NCBI GenBank assembly: GCA_017519975.1
Contig: JAFWRM010000032.1
Location: forward strand, 80,415 to 144,414
Direction: 5' to 3'
From: Oscillospiraceae bacterium
GTDB taxonomy: Bacteria; Bacillota; Clostridia; Oscillospirales; Oscillospiraceae
Length of the DNA stretch: 64,000 nt
Positions 24,370-32,424 of the stretch are shown here, one piece after another (the first letter of the stretch is position 1; the number at the start of each line of letters is the position of its first letter). Made by a program: the position numbers and the translations under genes. The notes below the pieces were generated by a model, which made no database searches, was not told the DNA's origin, and saw only the letters and a list, made by a program, of their open reading frames with translations.

Positions 24370-24852
24370 TCACTTATGATAGCGGCCTCCGGTCCGGATC
24401 TGAAAGGCGCGGTAGATCTGTTCCAACAGCATGACCCGGGCAAGGTGGTGCGGAAACGTCATGGGCGACATCGAAAGGCGGAGTTCCGCTTCCTGTTTCA
24501 GCGCCTCGTTCAGACCAAAAGATCCGCCGATCAGAAACGTTATGCTTGATGTTCCCGCAAGTTCATATTTTTCCAGCAGCGCGGAAAAATCCTGGCTGGA
24601 CATCGTTTTTCCTTCAATGCAGGAGGCAATGACGATCCCGCTGCGGGAAATGCATTTCCGGATCTGGTCGGCCTCCTTTTTCAGGGCGGCCGAGATCTCC
24701 GCATCCGACGGAGAAGGGGACAGGCGGGATTCAGGGATCTCATCGATCTGCAGTCTGCAGTAAGGACCGAGGCGTTTAACGTATTCCTGGACCGCCTGCT
24801 GATAAAAGCGCTCCTTCAGTTTTCCAACACAGATCAGGTGAACGGTCAGCAT
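24370..24852 (-). CDS. rlmH: 23S rRNA pseudouridine-1915 N3-methyltransferase RlmH
   Basis: The 160-residue SPOUT methyltransferase has the RlmH N-terminus (LTVHLICVGKLKERFYQQAV), FLIGGSFGLNEAL as part of the SAM-binding knot, and the diagnostic C-terminus LLEQIYRAFQIRTGGRYHK. It methylates a helix-69 pseudouridine of assembled 70S ribosomes. It starts three bases after the walJ-like stop, so the two are co-transcribed. Confidence 0.95.
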   Translation of the reverse strand: MLTVHLICVGKLKERFYQQAVQEYVKRLGPYCRLQIDEIPESRLSPSPSDAEISAALKKEADQIRKCISRSGIVIASCIEGKTMSSQDFSALLEKYELAGTSSITFLIGGSFGLNEALKQEAELRLSMSPMTFPHHLARVMLLEQIYRAFQIRTGGRYHK

Positions 24853-24855
24853 GGT

Positions 24856-25641
24856 TCACACCACCACCATTTCGCCCAGGTGCCCCGAGGGAGCCACGTA
24901 TACGAAAGCGTTCTGTCCGAGAACGGCGCCCGCGTCTTTCAGCCCCGCTTCTACGGCTTCACGGGCCAGATCGGGCGTGTTGTTTTCCTGGCTCAGATGG
25001 GCAAGGACAAAAAAGCGTGTGCCGCTTTCGTACAGCATCGCGGCGAGCCGGCCGCAGATCCGGTTGGACAGATGTCCGCGATCAGAGGCGATGCGCCTTT
25101 TCAGGGAGGAAGGATAAGGACCGTATTTCAGCATGTCCGGATCATGGTTGGCTTCCAGAATGACGGCGTGAACGCCGGTAAGGGCCTGCAGGACCTCTTC
25201 CGATACAAAGCCGAGATCGGTTGCCAGCGCCATGGAACGACCGTCCGCGGTCAGCCGGTATCCAACGCTTTCCTTTGCGTCATGAGACGTACGGAAGGCA
25301 CGGACGGTAAACGGCCCGACCGCAAAGGGCGTTTCAGGGGAAATGACGCGGATGGAGATATCAGTATCCGGAAAACGTGCCCGAATCCCTTCAGCGGCGC
25401 CAGGGGAGGCGTAAACGGGAACACCGGTCTTTTTGCATAGGGTAGCCAGACCGCTGATGTGGTCGTCGTGTTCGTGGGTGATCAGAACTCCGGCGATCCC
25501 GGCGGGATCGGCGTGGAGCGCCGCGAGCGCGGCCATGATCCTGCGGCACGAGATGCCTGCGTCGATGAGGATGTGGTCGTCTCCCCGACTGACAAGCGTG
25601 CTGTTGCCGGAGGAGGAACTGGCAAGAGTCGAAAACTGCAT
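24856..25641 (-). CDS. walJ: Metallo-beta-lactamase-fold hydrolase, WalJ/YycJ-like
   Basis: The 261-residue protein has the metal motif THEHDDH after ILIDAGISCRR, later HDAKESVGY, and a C-terminal LAHLSQENN. This matches the WalJ (YycJ) family, MBL-fold nucleases associated with cell-wall/DNA-repair functions in Bacillota and often near rlmH. The start ATG ends at 25641 after AAAAGGTGATCTATC. No walRK genes accompany it here. Confidence 0.85.
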   Translation of the reverse strand: MQFSTLASSSSGNSTLVSRGDDHILIDAGISCRRIMAALAALHADPAGIAGVLITHEHDDHISGLATLCKKTGVPVYASPGAAEGIRARFPDTDISIRVISPETPFAVGPFTVRAFRTSHDAKESVGYRLTADGRSMALATDLGFVSEEVLQALTGVHAVILEANHDPDMLKYGPYPSSLKRRIASDRGHLSNRICGRLAAMLYESGTRFFVLAHLSQENNTPDLAREAVEAGLKDAGAVLGQNAFVYVAPSGHLGEMVVV

Positions 25642-25665
25642 GATAGATCACCTTTTACGAAAATG

Positions 25666-25693
25666 AATGGCAGAGGGGAGACCCTCTGCCATT
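25666..25693 (-). terminator. Terminator of murA
   Basis: The perfect 12-bp stem (25666-25677/25682-25693) has a four-base loop. On the minus strand it is followed by a T-rich run. Confidence 0.75.
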
Positions 25694-25710
25694 GACGCAT
25701 CTTTTCAGAT

Positions 25711-27012
25711 TCAGCCGACTTCCCGGGGGGATGCGGCTTCCTCATCGGGGAAGGAGACGGCCTGAATGTCTGCGCCGACGCCCTGAAGCTTTTCAATGAT
25801 GCTTTCATATCCCCGTTCAATGTAATTAACGCCGTCGATCTCCGTTACCCCGCTGGCGCAGAGCCCCGCGATCACCAGCGCGGCGCCTGCGCGAAGATCC
25901 ATGGCACGGATGGGAGCGCCGGTCAGGCCTTCGACGCCTTCTATGACGGCAACGCGGCCGTCCACCTTGATGCGGGCACCCATTTTGGCAAGCTCATCCA
26001 CGTATTTGTATCTGTTGTCCCATACGCCTTCGGTGACCATGCTGGTTCCCTGCGCAAGACACAGCACCGTGGATACCTGCGGCTGCATGTCCGTCGGAAA
26101 TCCGGGATAGGGAAGGGTCTTGAAATTCGTCCTGCGGATCGGACCGCTGCGGATCACTCGGATCGAATCCCCGTTTTCAATGATGGTGACGCCCATTTCA
26201 CGGAGTTTCCCGGAGATGCAGTCCATATGCTTGGGGATCACGTTTCGGATCAGAACGTCGCCCCCGGTACCGGCGACAGCCGCCATGTAGGTGCCGGCCT
26301 CTATCTGATCGGGAATGATGGAATAAGTCCCTCCATGGAGCTGAGTAACGCCGCGCACCTTGATCACGTTGGTTCCGGCACCGCGGATATCCGCACCCAT
26401 GGAATTCAGGAAGTTCGCAAGGTCCACGATGTGAGGTTCACGGGCGGCGTTTTCAATGACCGTCTGCCCATCCGCCAGAGCAGCGGCAAGCATCACGTTG
26501 ATGGTGGCGCCTACGGAAACGACGTCAAGATAGATGGAAGCTCCGTGCAGACCATTGGGTGTGGCGCAGTTGATAAGTCCGCCCTGAAGAAGCGTTACTT
26601 TCGCGCCCATGGCTTCAAAGCCCTTGATATGCTGGTCAATGGGGCGCACGCCTCCGAAATTGCATCCGCCGGGCATTGCTACGACGGCGCTGCGGAAGCG
26701 GCCGAGCATGGCGCCGATGAGGTAATAGGAAGCGCGGATCTTGCGCATCATGTCAAAAGTGGCCTCCGCTTTGCGGATGCCGGAGCAATCGATCTCCATC
26801 GTGCTGCGATTGATCGTACGCACGGACGCCCCCATCTCTTTCAGGATGTTCAGCAGCATCGTAACGTCTGAGATCTGCGGGATGTTCTCGATCCGGCACG
26901 GCCCGTCGACCATGAGGGCCGCGGGAATAATGGCTACGGCGGCGTTTTTGGCACCGCTGATGTCGATCTCGCCGTACAGCGGTTTCCCGCCATGAATCAC
27001 ATATTTAATCAT
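25711..27012 (-). CDS. murA: UDP-N-acetylglucosamine 1-carboxyvinyltransferase MurA
   Basis: The 433-residue protein reads IHGGKPLYGEIDISGAKNAA at the N-terminus, with the catalytic Cys in MPGGCNFGGVRPIDQH. The Cys form is sensitive to fosfomycin in principle. It catalyses the first committed step of peptidoglycan synthesis, transferring enolpyruvate from PEP. The start at the ATG ending at 27012 is eight bases from AGGTGG; a start four codons upstream would place the ribosome site too near. Confidence 0.94.
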   Translation of the reverse strand: MIKYVIHGGKPLYGEIDISGAKNAAVAIIPAALMVDGPCRIENIPQISDVTMLLNILKEMGASVRTINRSTMEIDCSGIRKAEATFDMMRKIRASYYLIGAMLGRFRSAVVAMPGGCNFGGVRPIDQHIKGFEAMGAKVTLLQGGLINCATPNGLHGASIYLDVVSVGATINVMLAAALADGQTVIENAAREPHIVDLANFLNSMGADIRGAGTNVIKVRGVTQLHGGTYSIIPDQIEAGTYMAAVAGTGGDVLIRNVIPKHMDCISGKLREMGVTIIENGDSIRVIRSGPIRRTNFKTLPYPGFPTDMQPQVSTVLCLAQGTSMVTEGVWDNRYKYVDELAKMGARIKVDGRVAVIEGVEGLTGAPIRAMDLRAGAALVIAGLCASGVTEIDGVNYIERGYESIIEKLQGVGADIQAVSFPDEEAASPREVG

Positions 27013-27109
27013 ACAAAAAGCCACCTGACAGAAGAGATCATTAGTGACGAAAAAATCATCGGAAAGCGGCCGGCAGATGAGCTGTGCATCCGCAGACCCA
27101 ACCTTTGCC

Positions 27110-27138
27110 AGTATACAGTGTTATGTAAAGTTTTGCAA
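27110..27138 (-). promoter_or_regulatory. Predicted murA promoter
   Basis: On the minus strand TTGCAA (27133-27138) and TATACT (27110-27115) are 17 bases apart. Confidence 0.65.
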
Positions 27139-27178
27139 GAGATTTTGCATTTTTTCTGGCTTTCGGATGCCGCAGATG

Positions 27179-27718
27179 TCACATGGTGAGATATCTTGCG
27201 GCCTTCAGCAGAGCAAAAGCGGTCTTGCCGTCGGAAATTTTTCCGGACATGACCAGTTCCAGCGCCTGAGAGACGGGCATGGTCACGGGAACCAGAAATT
27301 CATCTTCGTCCGTGTGCGGTTGTCCCTCTTCCAGATCCATGGCCAGGTATGCCCGGATGATCTCCCCGGAATACCCGGGGGAGGGAAGAAAGTCTCCCAG
27401 ATCGATCCAGCGGGACGCGCGAAGGCCCGTTTCCTCAGTCAGCTCGCGTTCTGCCGCGTCGTAGAACGACTCCCCGGGATCGACTTTTCCCGCGGGAACT
27501 TCCAGAATGTCCCTTCCAACGGCGTAGCGATACTGGCGGACCAGAACGACGGTCCCGTCTTTTTTCAGAGGTACGATGCAGACGGCGCCCTGGTGTTCAA
27601 TGACCTCTCTTAAGGAAGTTCTGCCATTGGGCAGGCGCACGGTATCGGAAAAAACATGCAGCAGTTTTCCGCTGAATACTTCGCGGCGTTCGAGCCGGGT
27701 CTCGATCAGTTCATTCAT
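27179..27718 (-). CDS. Nudix hydrolase, ADP-ribose pyrophosphatase-like
   Basis: The 179-residue protein contains the Nudix box GKVDPGESFYDAAERELTEE within VPAG...ETGL. The preceding VVLVRQYRYAVGRDILEVPAG is typical of ADP-ribose pyrophosphatases (NudF/YqkG type). These cleave ADP-ribose to AMP and ribose-5-phosphate. Start ATG ends at 27718 after GGGAGGCAACCAC. It has its own promoter divergent from typA. Confidence 0.88.
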   Translation of the reverse strand: MNELIETRLERREVFSGKLLHVFSDTVRLPNGRTSLREVIEHQGAVCIVPLKKDGTVVLVRQYRYAVGRDILEVPAGKVDPGESFYDAAERELTEETGLRASRWIDLGDFLPSPGYSGEIIRAYLAMDLEEGQPHTDEDEFLVPVTMPVSQALELVMSGKISDGKTAFALLKAARYLTM

Positions 27719-27761
27719 GTGGTTGCCTCCCATCCGGTGCGGACATTGATCGGTTGATCCT

Positions 27762-27790
27762 ATTATAGAGGGCGTCTCGGATCGCGTCAA
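27762..27790 (-). promoter_or_regulatory. Predicted promoter of the Nudix gene
   Basis: On the minus strand TTGACG (27785-27790) and TATAAT (27762-27767) are 17 bases apart. Confidence 0.7.
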
Positions 27791-27806
27791 ACATCAAAGA
27801 AAAGGT

Positions 27807-27834
27807 TTGCAAATTCAGGATGGCTGTGTATAAT
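27807..27834 (+). promoter_or_regulatory. Predicted typA promoter
   Basis: TTGCAA (27807-27812), 16 bases, TATAAT (27829-27834). Confidence 0.7.
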
Positions 27835-27871
27835 ATTATGGTTTGAAATTGTTTGATACGGAAGTGGAATT

Positions 27872-29689
27872 ATGAACAAGCTTAGAAACGTAGCGATCAT
27901 TGCCCACGTCGACCATGGAAAGACGACCCTTGTGGATGAGATGCTGAAGCAATCCGGCGTCTTCCGTGAAAACCAGGCCGTACAGGACCGTGTAATGGAT
28001 TCCAACGATCTGGAAAGGGAACGCGGCATCACCATTCTCGCGAAGAACACTGCGGTGACGTACAAGGACGTGAAGATCAACATCGTCGATACGCCGGGTC
28101 ACGCGGATTTCGGCGGAGAGGTGGAACGGATCCTGAAGATGGTCAACGGGGTCATCCTTCTGGTGGACGCGGCGGAAGGGGCCATGCCGCAGACAAGATT
28201 CGTTCTTCAGCGTGCGCTGGAACTGGGCCATCGCGTGATCGTTGTGGTCAACAAGGTCGATCGTCCCGACGCCCGCATCCATGAAGTCATCGACGAAGTG
28301 CTCGAGCTTCTGATGGATCTGGATGCGACCGACGAGCAGCTGGATTCGCCCATGCTGTTCTGCTCCGGACGGAACGGCACGGCCTCCTATTCTCCGGAAG
28401 TTCCGGGAACGGATCTCAAGCCTCTGTTCGAGACCATTCTGGAATATATCCCGGAACCGGAGATGGACGACCAGGCGCCGCTGCAGATGCTGGTCTCCTC
28501 CGTCGACTATAACGATTATGTCGGCCGCATCGCCATCGGTCGGGTCGAACGGGGAACGATCCGGCAGAATCAGGAGATCGTCGTGTGCAACTATCACGGA
28601 GACCGGGAGAACAAGAAGGCGAAGGCCGTCAGTTTGTATGAATTTGACGGACTGGCCCGGGTGCCGGTAACGGAGGCGACCGCAGGCAACATTATCGCCC
28701 TGTCCGGCATTGGAGACATCACCATCGGAGATACGATCTGTTCTCCGGAGGAAGTCGAACCGCTGCCTTTTGTAAAGATTTCCGCACCGACGATGGAGAT
28801 GACCTTCTCCGTCAACGACAGTCCGTTTGCCGGACGGGAAGGCAAGTACGTGACCACACGGAACATCCGCGATCGGCTGATGCGGGAGACGATGAAGGAC
28901 GTGTCGCTTAGAGTGACGGAAGTGCCCAACAGCGACAGCTTCAACGTTGCCGGACGCGGGGAAATGCATTTATCCATCCTCATCGAGACCATGCGCCGGG
29001 AAAACTACGAGTTCCAGGTGTCTCCCCCGAGGGTGCTGAATCAGACCATCGACGGCGTTCTGTGCGAGCCTGTGGAACGGGTGGTCTGCGACGTACCGGA
29101 AAACGCCGTGGGAGCCGTCATAGAAAAGCTCAGTTCCAGGAAAGGCGATTTTCTGGAAATGACGCCCATGGGGAGCAGGACGAAACTGCAGTTTCTTGTT
29201 CCGTCCCGCGGCCTGTTCGGTTACCGGAACGAGTTCCTGACCGATACCCGAGGCGAGGGCATCATGAGCAGCACATTTGAAAAATATGAGCCCTATAAGG
29301 GGGAACTCTCGCGCCGCAATACGGGCAGCCTGATCGCGTTTGAAACGGGAGAGGCGGTCGCCTACGGCCTCTGGAACGCTCAGGAGAGGGGGACCCTGTT
29401 CATCGGCCCCGGCGTTCAGGTTTACGCCGGCATGATCGTGGGCGTTTCGCCAAAATCGGAAGACATGTCCGTGAACGTGTGCAAGAAAAAGCAGCTGACC
29501 AACATGCGCGCAGCCGGCAGCGATGAGGCCCTGAGGCTCGTGCCGCCCAGGCAGATGAGTCTGGAGCAGTGTCTGGAGTTTCTGGCTGACGACGAGTTGC
29601 TGGAAGTCACTCCGCAGAATCTGAGAATGAGAAAGAGCATTCTGGACCATGCCCAGCGCATGAAAGCCCTCAAGGGTTCGAAAAGCTGA
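27872..29689 (+). CDS. typA: Ribosome-associated GTPase TypA/BipA
   Basis: The 605-residue translational GTPase has G1 AHVDHGKTT, switch II VDTPGHADFGGEV and NKVDRPDAR. The BipA-specific C-terminal segment includes SRGLFGYRNEFLTDTRGEG and GIMSSTFEKYEPYKG. TypA binds 70S ribosomes and aids 50S assembly and stress or low-temperature growth. Its length is normal. The ribosome site (GGAAGTGG) is modest, but the start is fixed by the conserved N-terminus. Confidence 0.95.
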   Translation: MNKLRNVAIIAHVDHGKTTLVDEMLKQSGVFRENQAVQDRVMDSNDLERERGITILAKNTAVTYKDVKINIVDTPGHADFGGEVERILKMVNGVILLVDAAEGAMPQTRFVLQRALELGHRVIVVVNKVDRPDARIHEVIDEVLELLMDLDATDEQLDSPMLFCSGRNGTASYSPEVPGTDLKPLFETILEYIPEPEMDDQAPLQMLVSSVDYNDYVGRIAIGRVERGTIRQNQEIVVCNYHGDRENKKAKAVSLYEFDGLARVPVTEATAGNIIALSGIGDITIGDTICSPEEVEPLPFVKISAPTMEMTFSVNDSPFAGREGKYVTTRNIRDRLMRETMKDVSLRVTEVPNSDSFNVAGRGEMHLSILIETMRRENYEFQVSPPRVLNQTIDGVLCEPVERVVCDVPENAVGAVIEKLSSRKGDFLEMTPMGSRTKLQFLVPSRGLFGYRNEFLTDTRGEGIMSSTFEKYEPYKGELSRRNTGSLIAFETGEAVAYGLWNAQERGTLFIGPGVQVYAGMIVGVSPKSEDMSVNVCKKKQLTNMRAAGSDEALRLVPPRQMSLEQCLEFLADDELLEVTPQNLRMRKSILDHAQRMKALKGSKS

Positions 29690-29701
29690 CAGGAGAAATG
29701 A

Positions 29702-29733
29702 TTCCGCCGGAGCCATAAAAGGCTTCGGCGGAA
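29702..29733 (+). terminator. Hairpin after typA
   Basis: The 13-bp stem (29702-29714/29721-29733) has one G-T pair. It is followed by A's rather than T's, so it is a weak or RNA-processing structure. Confidence 0.5.
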
Positions 29734-29751
29734 AAAAGTTCAAATATACTG

Positions 29752-29780
29752 TTGACAGGTCGGAATAAAAGTGCTATTCT
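29752..29780 (+). promoter_or_regulatory. Predicted tRNA-Ala promoter
   Basis: TTGACA (29752-29757), 17 bases, TATTCT (29775-29780), about 30 bases before the tRNA. Confidence 0.75.
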
Positions 29781-29809
29781 ACCCAAGCAGTCAAAAATGC
29801 ATATGGTTC

Positions 29810-29885
<76 letters not shown>

Positions 29886-29888
29886 CAG

Positions 29889-29924
29889 AAAAAGCCTTGA
29901 ATCTCAATGGGTTCGAGGCTTTTT
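29889..29924 (+). terminator. Terminator after tRNA-Ala
   Basis: The stem 29889-29901/29912-29924 has one wobble pair and runs into T's. Confidence 0.8.
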
Positions 29925-29957
29925 TATTTTCAGCTACGGCGGAAAGAGGCGAAAGCT

Positions 29958-30746
29958 GTGAAGATCATTGATCGAAGCGTATCAAATCACTGCTCTGCGG
30001 AGATTTCCGGAACGGTATACCGAATCCATTCAGAACCGTCAGATTGCATGCTGACAGCTGCCGGAGAGCATATGACTGAGGTAGAAATCAACGGCGTGCC
30101 GTCCATGCGTCTGATCTGTACGCCGGAGCATCTGCCGGAACTGATCGTCGGAAGACTGCTTTCGGAGGGAATGGCGGACGATGTTTCTCAGATCAGACTT
30201 ATCCACGTCTGTGAAACCGGGGCCCGCGTCAGCGTCGTTCTGGAAAAAACACCGAAAGAGGAGGACAGTCCGGTCCCGGACACCGCAGCGTCCTGCTGTA
30301 CTGGCAATCAGATCATTTCCGACCGGTTTCGCTCGGATCTGCCCGACGGCCAGATCGCCTCTGTGACGTGGGATCCGGTCTGGCTGACAAATGCATTGAC
30401 GGAGATGGAGACCCGCACGCCGTTATTTGATCTGACGCGCAGCGTACACAGCTGCGGGCTGATATATGCGGGAAAACTGCTGTATTGTTTCGAGGATATC
30501 GGGCGTCACAACGCGGTTGACAAAGCGATCGGCGCAGCGGCCAGAGACGGACTGGATCTGAACAAGTGTCTGCTGCTTTCCACGGGCCGGATCGCCACAG
30601 ATATGGCGGAGAAGGCCATTCGAGTCAGGATACCGGTATTCGGCACAACAAAATTCGCCACAGACAAAGCCGTTCAATTGGCCAAAAAATATGCTCTGAC
30701 ACTTGCCGTTTACGTAAGAGAAGACCGTGTCACGATATTGAACTGA
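29958..30746 (+). CDS. fdhD: FdhD-type sulfurtransferase for molybdenum/tungsten enzymes
   Basis: The 262-residue protein matches FdhD, which sulfurates the Mo/W cofactor of formate dehydrogenase before insertion. The diagnostic motif FEDIGRHNAVDKAIG and the C-terminal LSTGRIATDMAEKA are present. A Cys pair (ASCCTGNQ) stands in the loop where E. coli FdhD has CxxC. A GTG start after AGAGGCGAAAGCT is chosen; the longer ATG frame would start inside the tRNA terminator. No formate dehydrogenase gene is in the window. No promoter of its own is evident, so it may depend on read-through from tRNA-Ala. Confidence 0.85.
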   Translation: MKIIDRSVSNHCSAEISGTVYRIHSEPSDCMLTAAGEHMTEVEINGVPSMRLICTPEHLPELIVGRLLSEGMADDVSQIRLIHVCETGARVSVVLEKTPKEEDSPVPDTAASCCTGNQIISDRFRSDLPDGQIASVTWDPVWLTNALTEMETRTPLFDLTRSVHSCGLIYAGKLLYCFEDIGRHNAVDKAIGAAARDGLDLNKCLLLSTGRIATDMAEKAIRVRIPVFGTTKFATDKAVQLAKKYALTLAVYVREDRVTILN

Positions 30747-30790
30747 GAAAACCTGGCGCGGACAGCATTACCGGGTGTGACATATTTGAG

Positions 30791-30824
30791 AAAAGTCCCA
30801 GATCCGAAAGGATTTGGGACTTTT
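30791..30824 (+). terminator. Intrinsic terminator of fdhD
   Basis: The 15-bp stem (30791-30805/30810-30824) has a GAAA tetraloop, one wobble pair and a T tract. Confidence 0.9.
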
Positions 30825-30913
30825 TTCCTGACTTTTCAGAGACAGATAAAAAGCACCGTTGGAACACGTATCCCGCGGGCTCTTTCCACCGTTGAGCTTG
30901 GGTCAGCGGGGTT

Positions 30914-32293
30914 TTAAACAGCCTCAGCAGAGCCTGGTTTTTCCTGCTTGCGTTCGGAAGGTGAATCTGCTTGTGTCAGAACACGGCGATATGCGGGGAG
31001 AAGCAGTGCGAACATCAGGAAAAAACTGATGTCGTAACTGAGATACACGATCCGCATGGTGGGGAACAGCGGGATCATCACAAGGCACCAGACGACGCGG
31101 AAGACGGCGTAGCACAGCAGCGTGCACAGCATGGGCCAACCGGTTTTTCCGAAGCCTTTGACAGCCCCCAGAAAGACCTGATTCATCGAATAGATCACAT
31201 AAAAGGGAAGATTGAACTGTACCGCTTCCCGGGCGTTGAAAAGTATGCCCGGCTCATGCGAAAAGGCCTGCAGCAGCAGCGGAGCCGCTGCTGTGATCGC
31301 CAGGCTGAGGGGAAAGGCGACCGCCCAGCACAGACGTATGCTCAATCTGACTGCACACGAGATCCGATCCGTACGTCCGGCCCCGACGTTCTGTCCGACA
31401 AAACCCGTCAGAGCGATGCCATAGGCAAAGGAAGGCAGGTACAGAATGCCCTCCAGCTTGGCGTAAAGCGTCATGCCGGCCATGGCGTCAGCTCCGAAGC
31501 GGTTGATGAAGGTCTGGATGATCAAGGAAGAGATGCTCATGAACAGCGCCTGCATCCCGGCCGGAAGTCCGATCCGCAGAATCCCAAGCAGTTCGCGAGA
31601 CGGGAGGGGGCTGCCGCTGAGATTCAATGAGTATCCGTCACCGATGCGCCGGAGCCGCAGATAAAGAAGGCCCGCCAGCAGCCACTGGGAAACGACGGTA
31701 GCCAGAGCGGCCCCACGCACTCCCATGCGGAGACCGATCACAAGGAGGACATCCAGTGCCAGATTCGTGAGGACACTGCCGATAAAGCAGAGAAGAGGGC
31801 CCCGACTGTCGCCAAGGGAGCGGAGCACCGCCACGGCAACGTTATAAAACAGCTGTGCCAGAACGCCACAGGCGCAGATCCGCAGATAAGCCGTTGCGGG
31901 AACGATGACCTCTTCCGGGCAGTGAAGCAGCCTGAGCAGGGTACCGGCGGAGGTGAACCCGACAGCGGAAAGCAGGAAGCCCGCCCCAAGCACCAGACGG
32001 AAAACACTGGTCATCGTCGATTGAAGGCGACGCTGTTCGCCTCTGCCAAACTGCTGCGCGGTCACAGCACTGACGCCGGAAGAGAATCCAATGAAAAAAT
32101 TGATGAGAACGGACAGGAGCAGTCCGGAAACTCCGCTGGCTGCCAGCGCATTTGAACCGCCGAAATGACCGAGCACTGCGCAGTCGGCGGCATTGTACAG
32201 TTCCTGCAGGAGCTGTGTCATCAGGACGGGCAGAGCAAAGGATAAGAGGGTACGGCCGATGGGGCCGCTGTCAACATGTGTGACTTTTGTCAT
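30914..32293 (-). CDS. MATE family efflux transporter (first of three)
   Basis: The 459-residue polytopic protein has the MATE N-terminus LLSFALPVLMTQLLQELYNAADCAV and the second-half repeat AGMQALFMSISSLIIQ and GFVGQNVGAGR. MATE pumps export cationic drugs or metabolites using Na+ or H+ gradients. The start chosen is the ATG ending at 32293 (AGAAGGTG upstream) rather than an upstream GTG without a ribosome site. It follows the metal ATPase on the same strand by 131 bases and may be co-transcribed. The substrate is unknown. Confidence 0.9.
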   Translation of the reverse strand: MTKVTHVDSGPIGRTLLSFALPVLMTQLLQELYNAADCAVLGHFGGSNALAASGVSGLLLSVLINFFIGFSSGVSAVTAQQFGRGEQRRLQSTMTSVFRLVLGAGFLLSAVGFTSAGTLLRLLHCPEEVIVPATAYLRICACGVLAQLFYNVAVAVLRSLGDSRGPLLCFIGSVLTNLALDVLLVIGLRMGVRGAALATVVSQWLLAGLLYLRLRRIGDGYSLNLSGSPLPSRELLGILRIGLPAGMQALFMSISSLIIQTFINRFGADAMAGMTLYAKLEGILYLPSFAYGIALTGFVGQNVGAGRTDRISCAVRLSIRLCWAVAFPLSLAITAAAPLLLQAFSHEPGILFNAREAVQFNLPFYVIYSMNQVFLGAVKGFGKTGWPMLCTLLCYAVFRVVWCLVMIPLFPTMRIVYLSYDISFFLMFALLLPAYRRVLTQADSPSERKQEKPGSAEAV

Positions 32294-32424
32294 TCCGTAC
32301 GCACCTTCTCTGGAAAGAAGCCGTATGGTTTTTTCCGTCTGATTCACGCTTTTGCTGCGCTGCTCACAGGGGAAATCCGCAGGCCAGATAAACTAGATAA
32401 GGGATATGCCTTTTCGGCAAAAGA

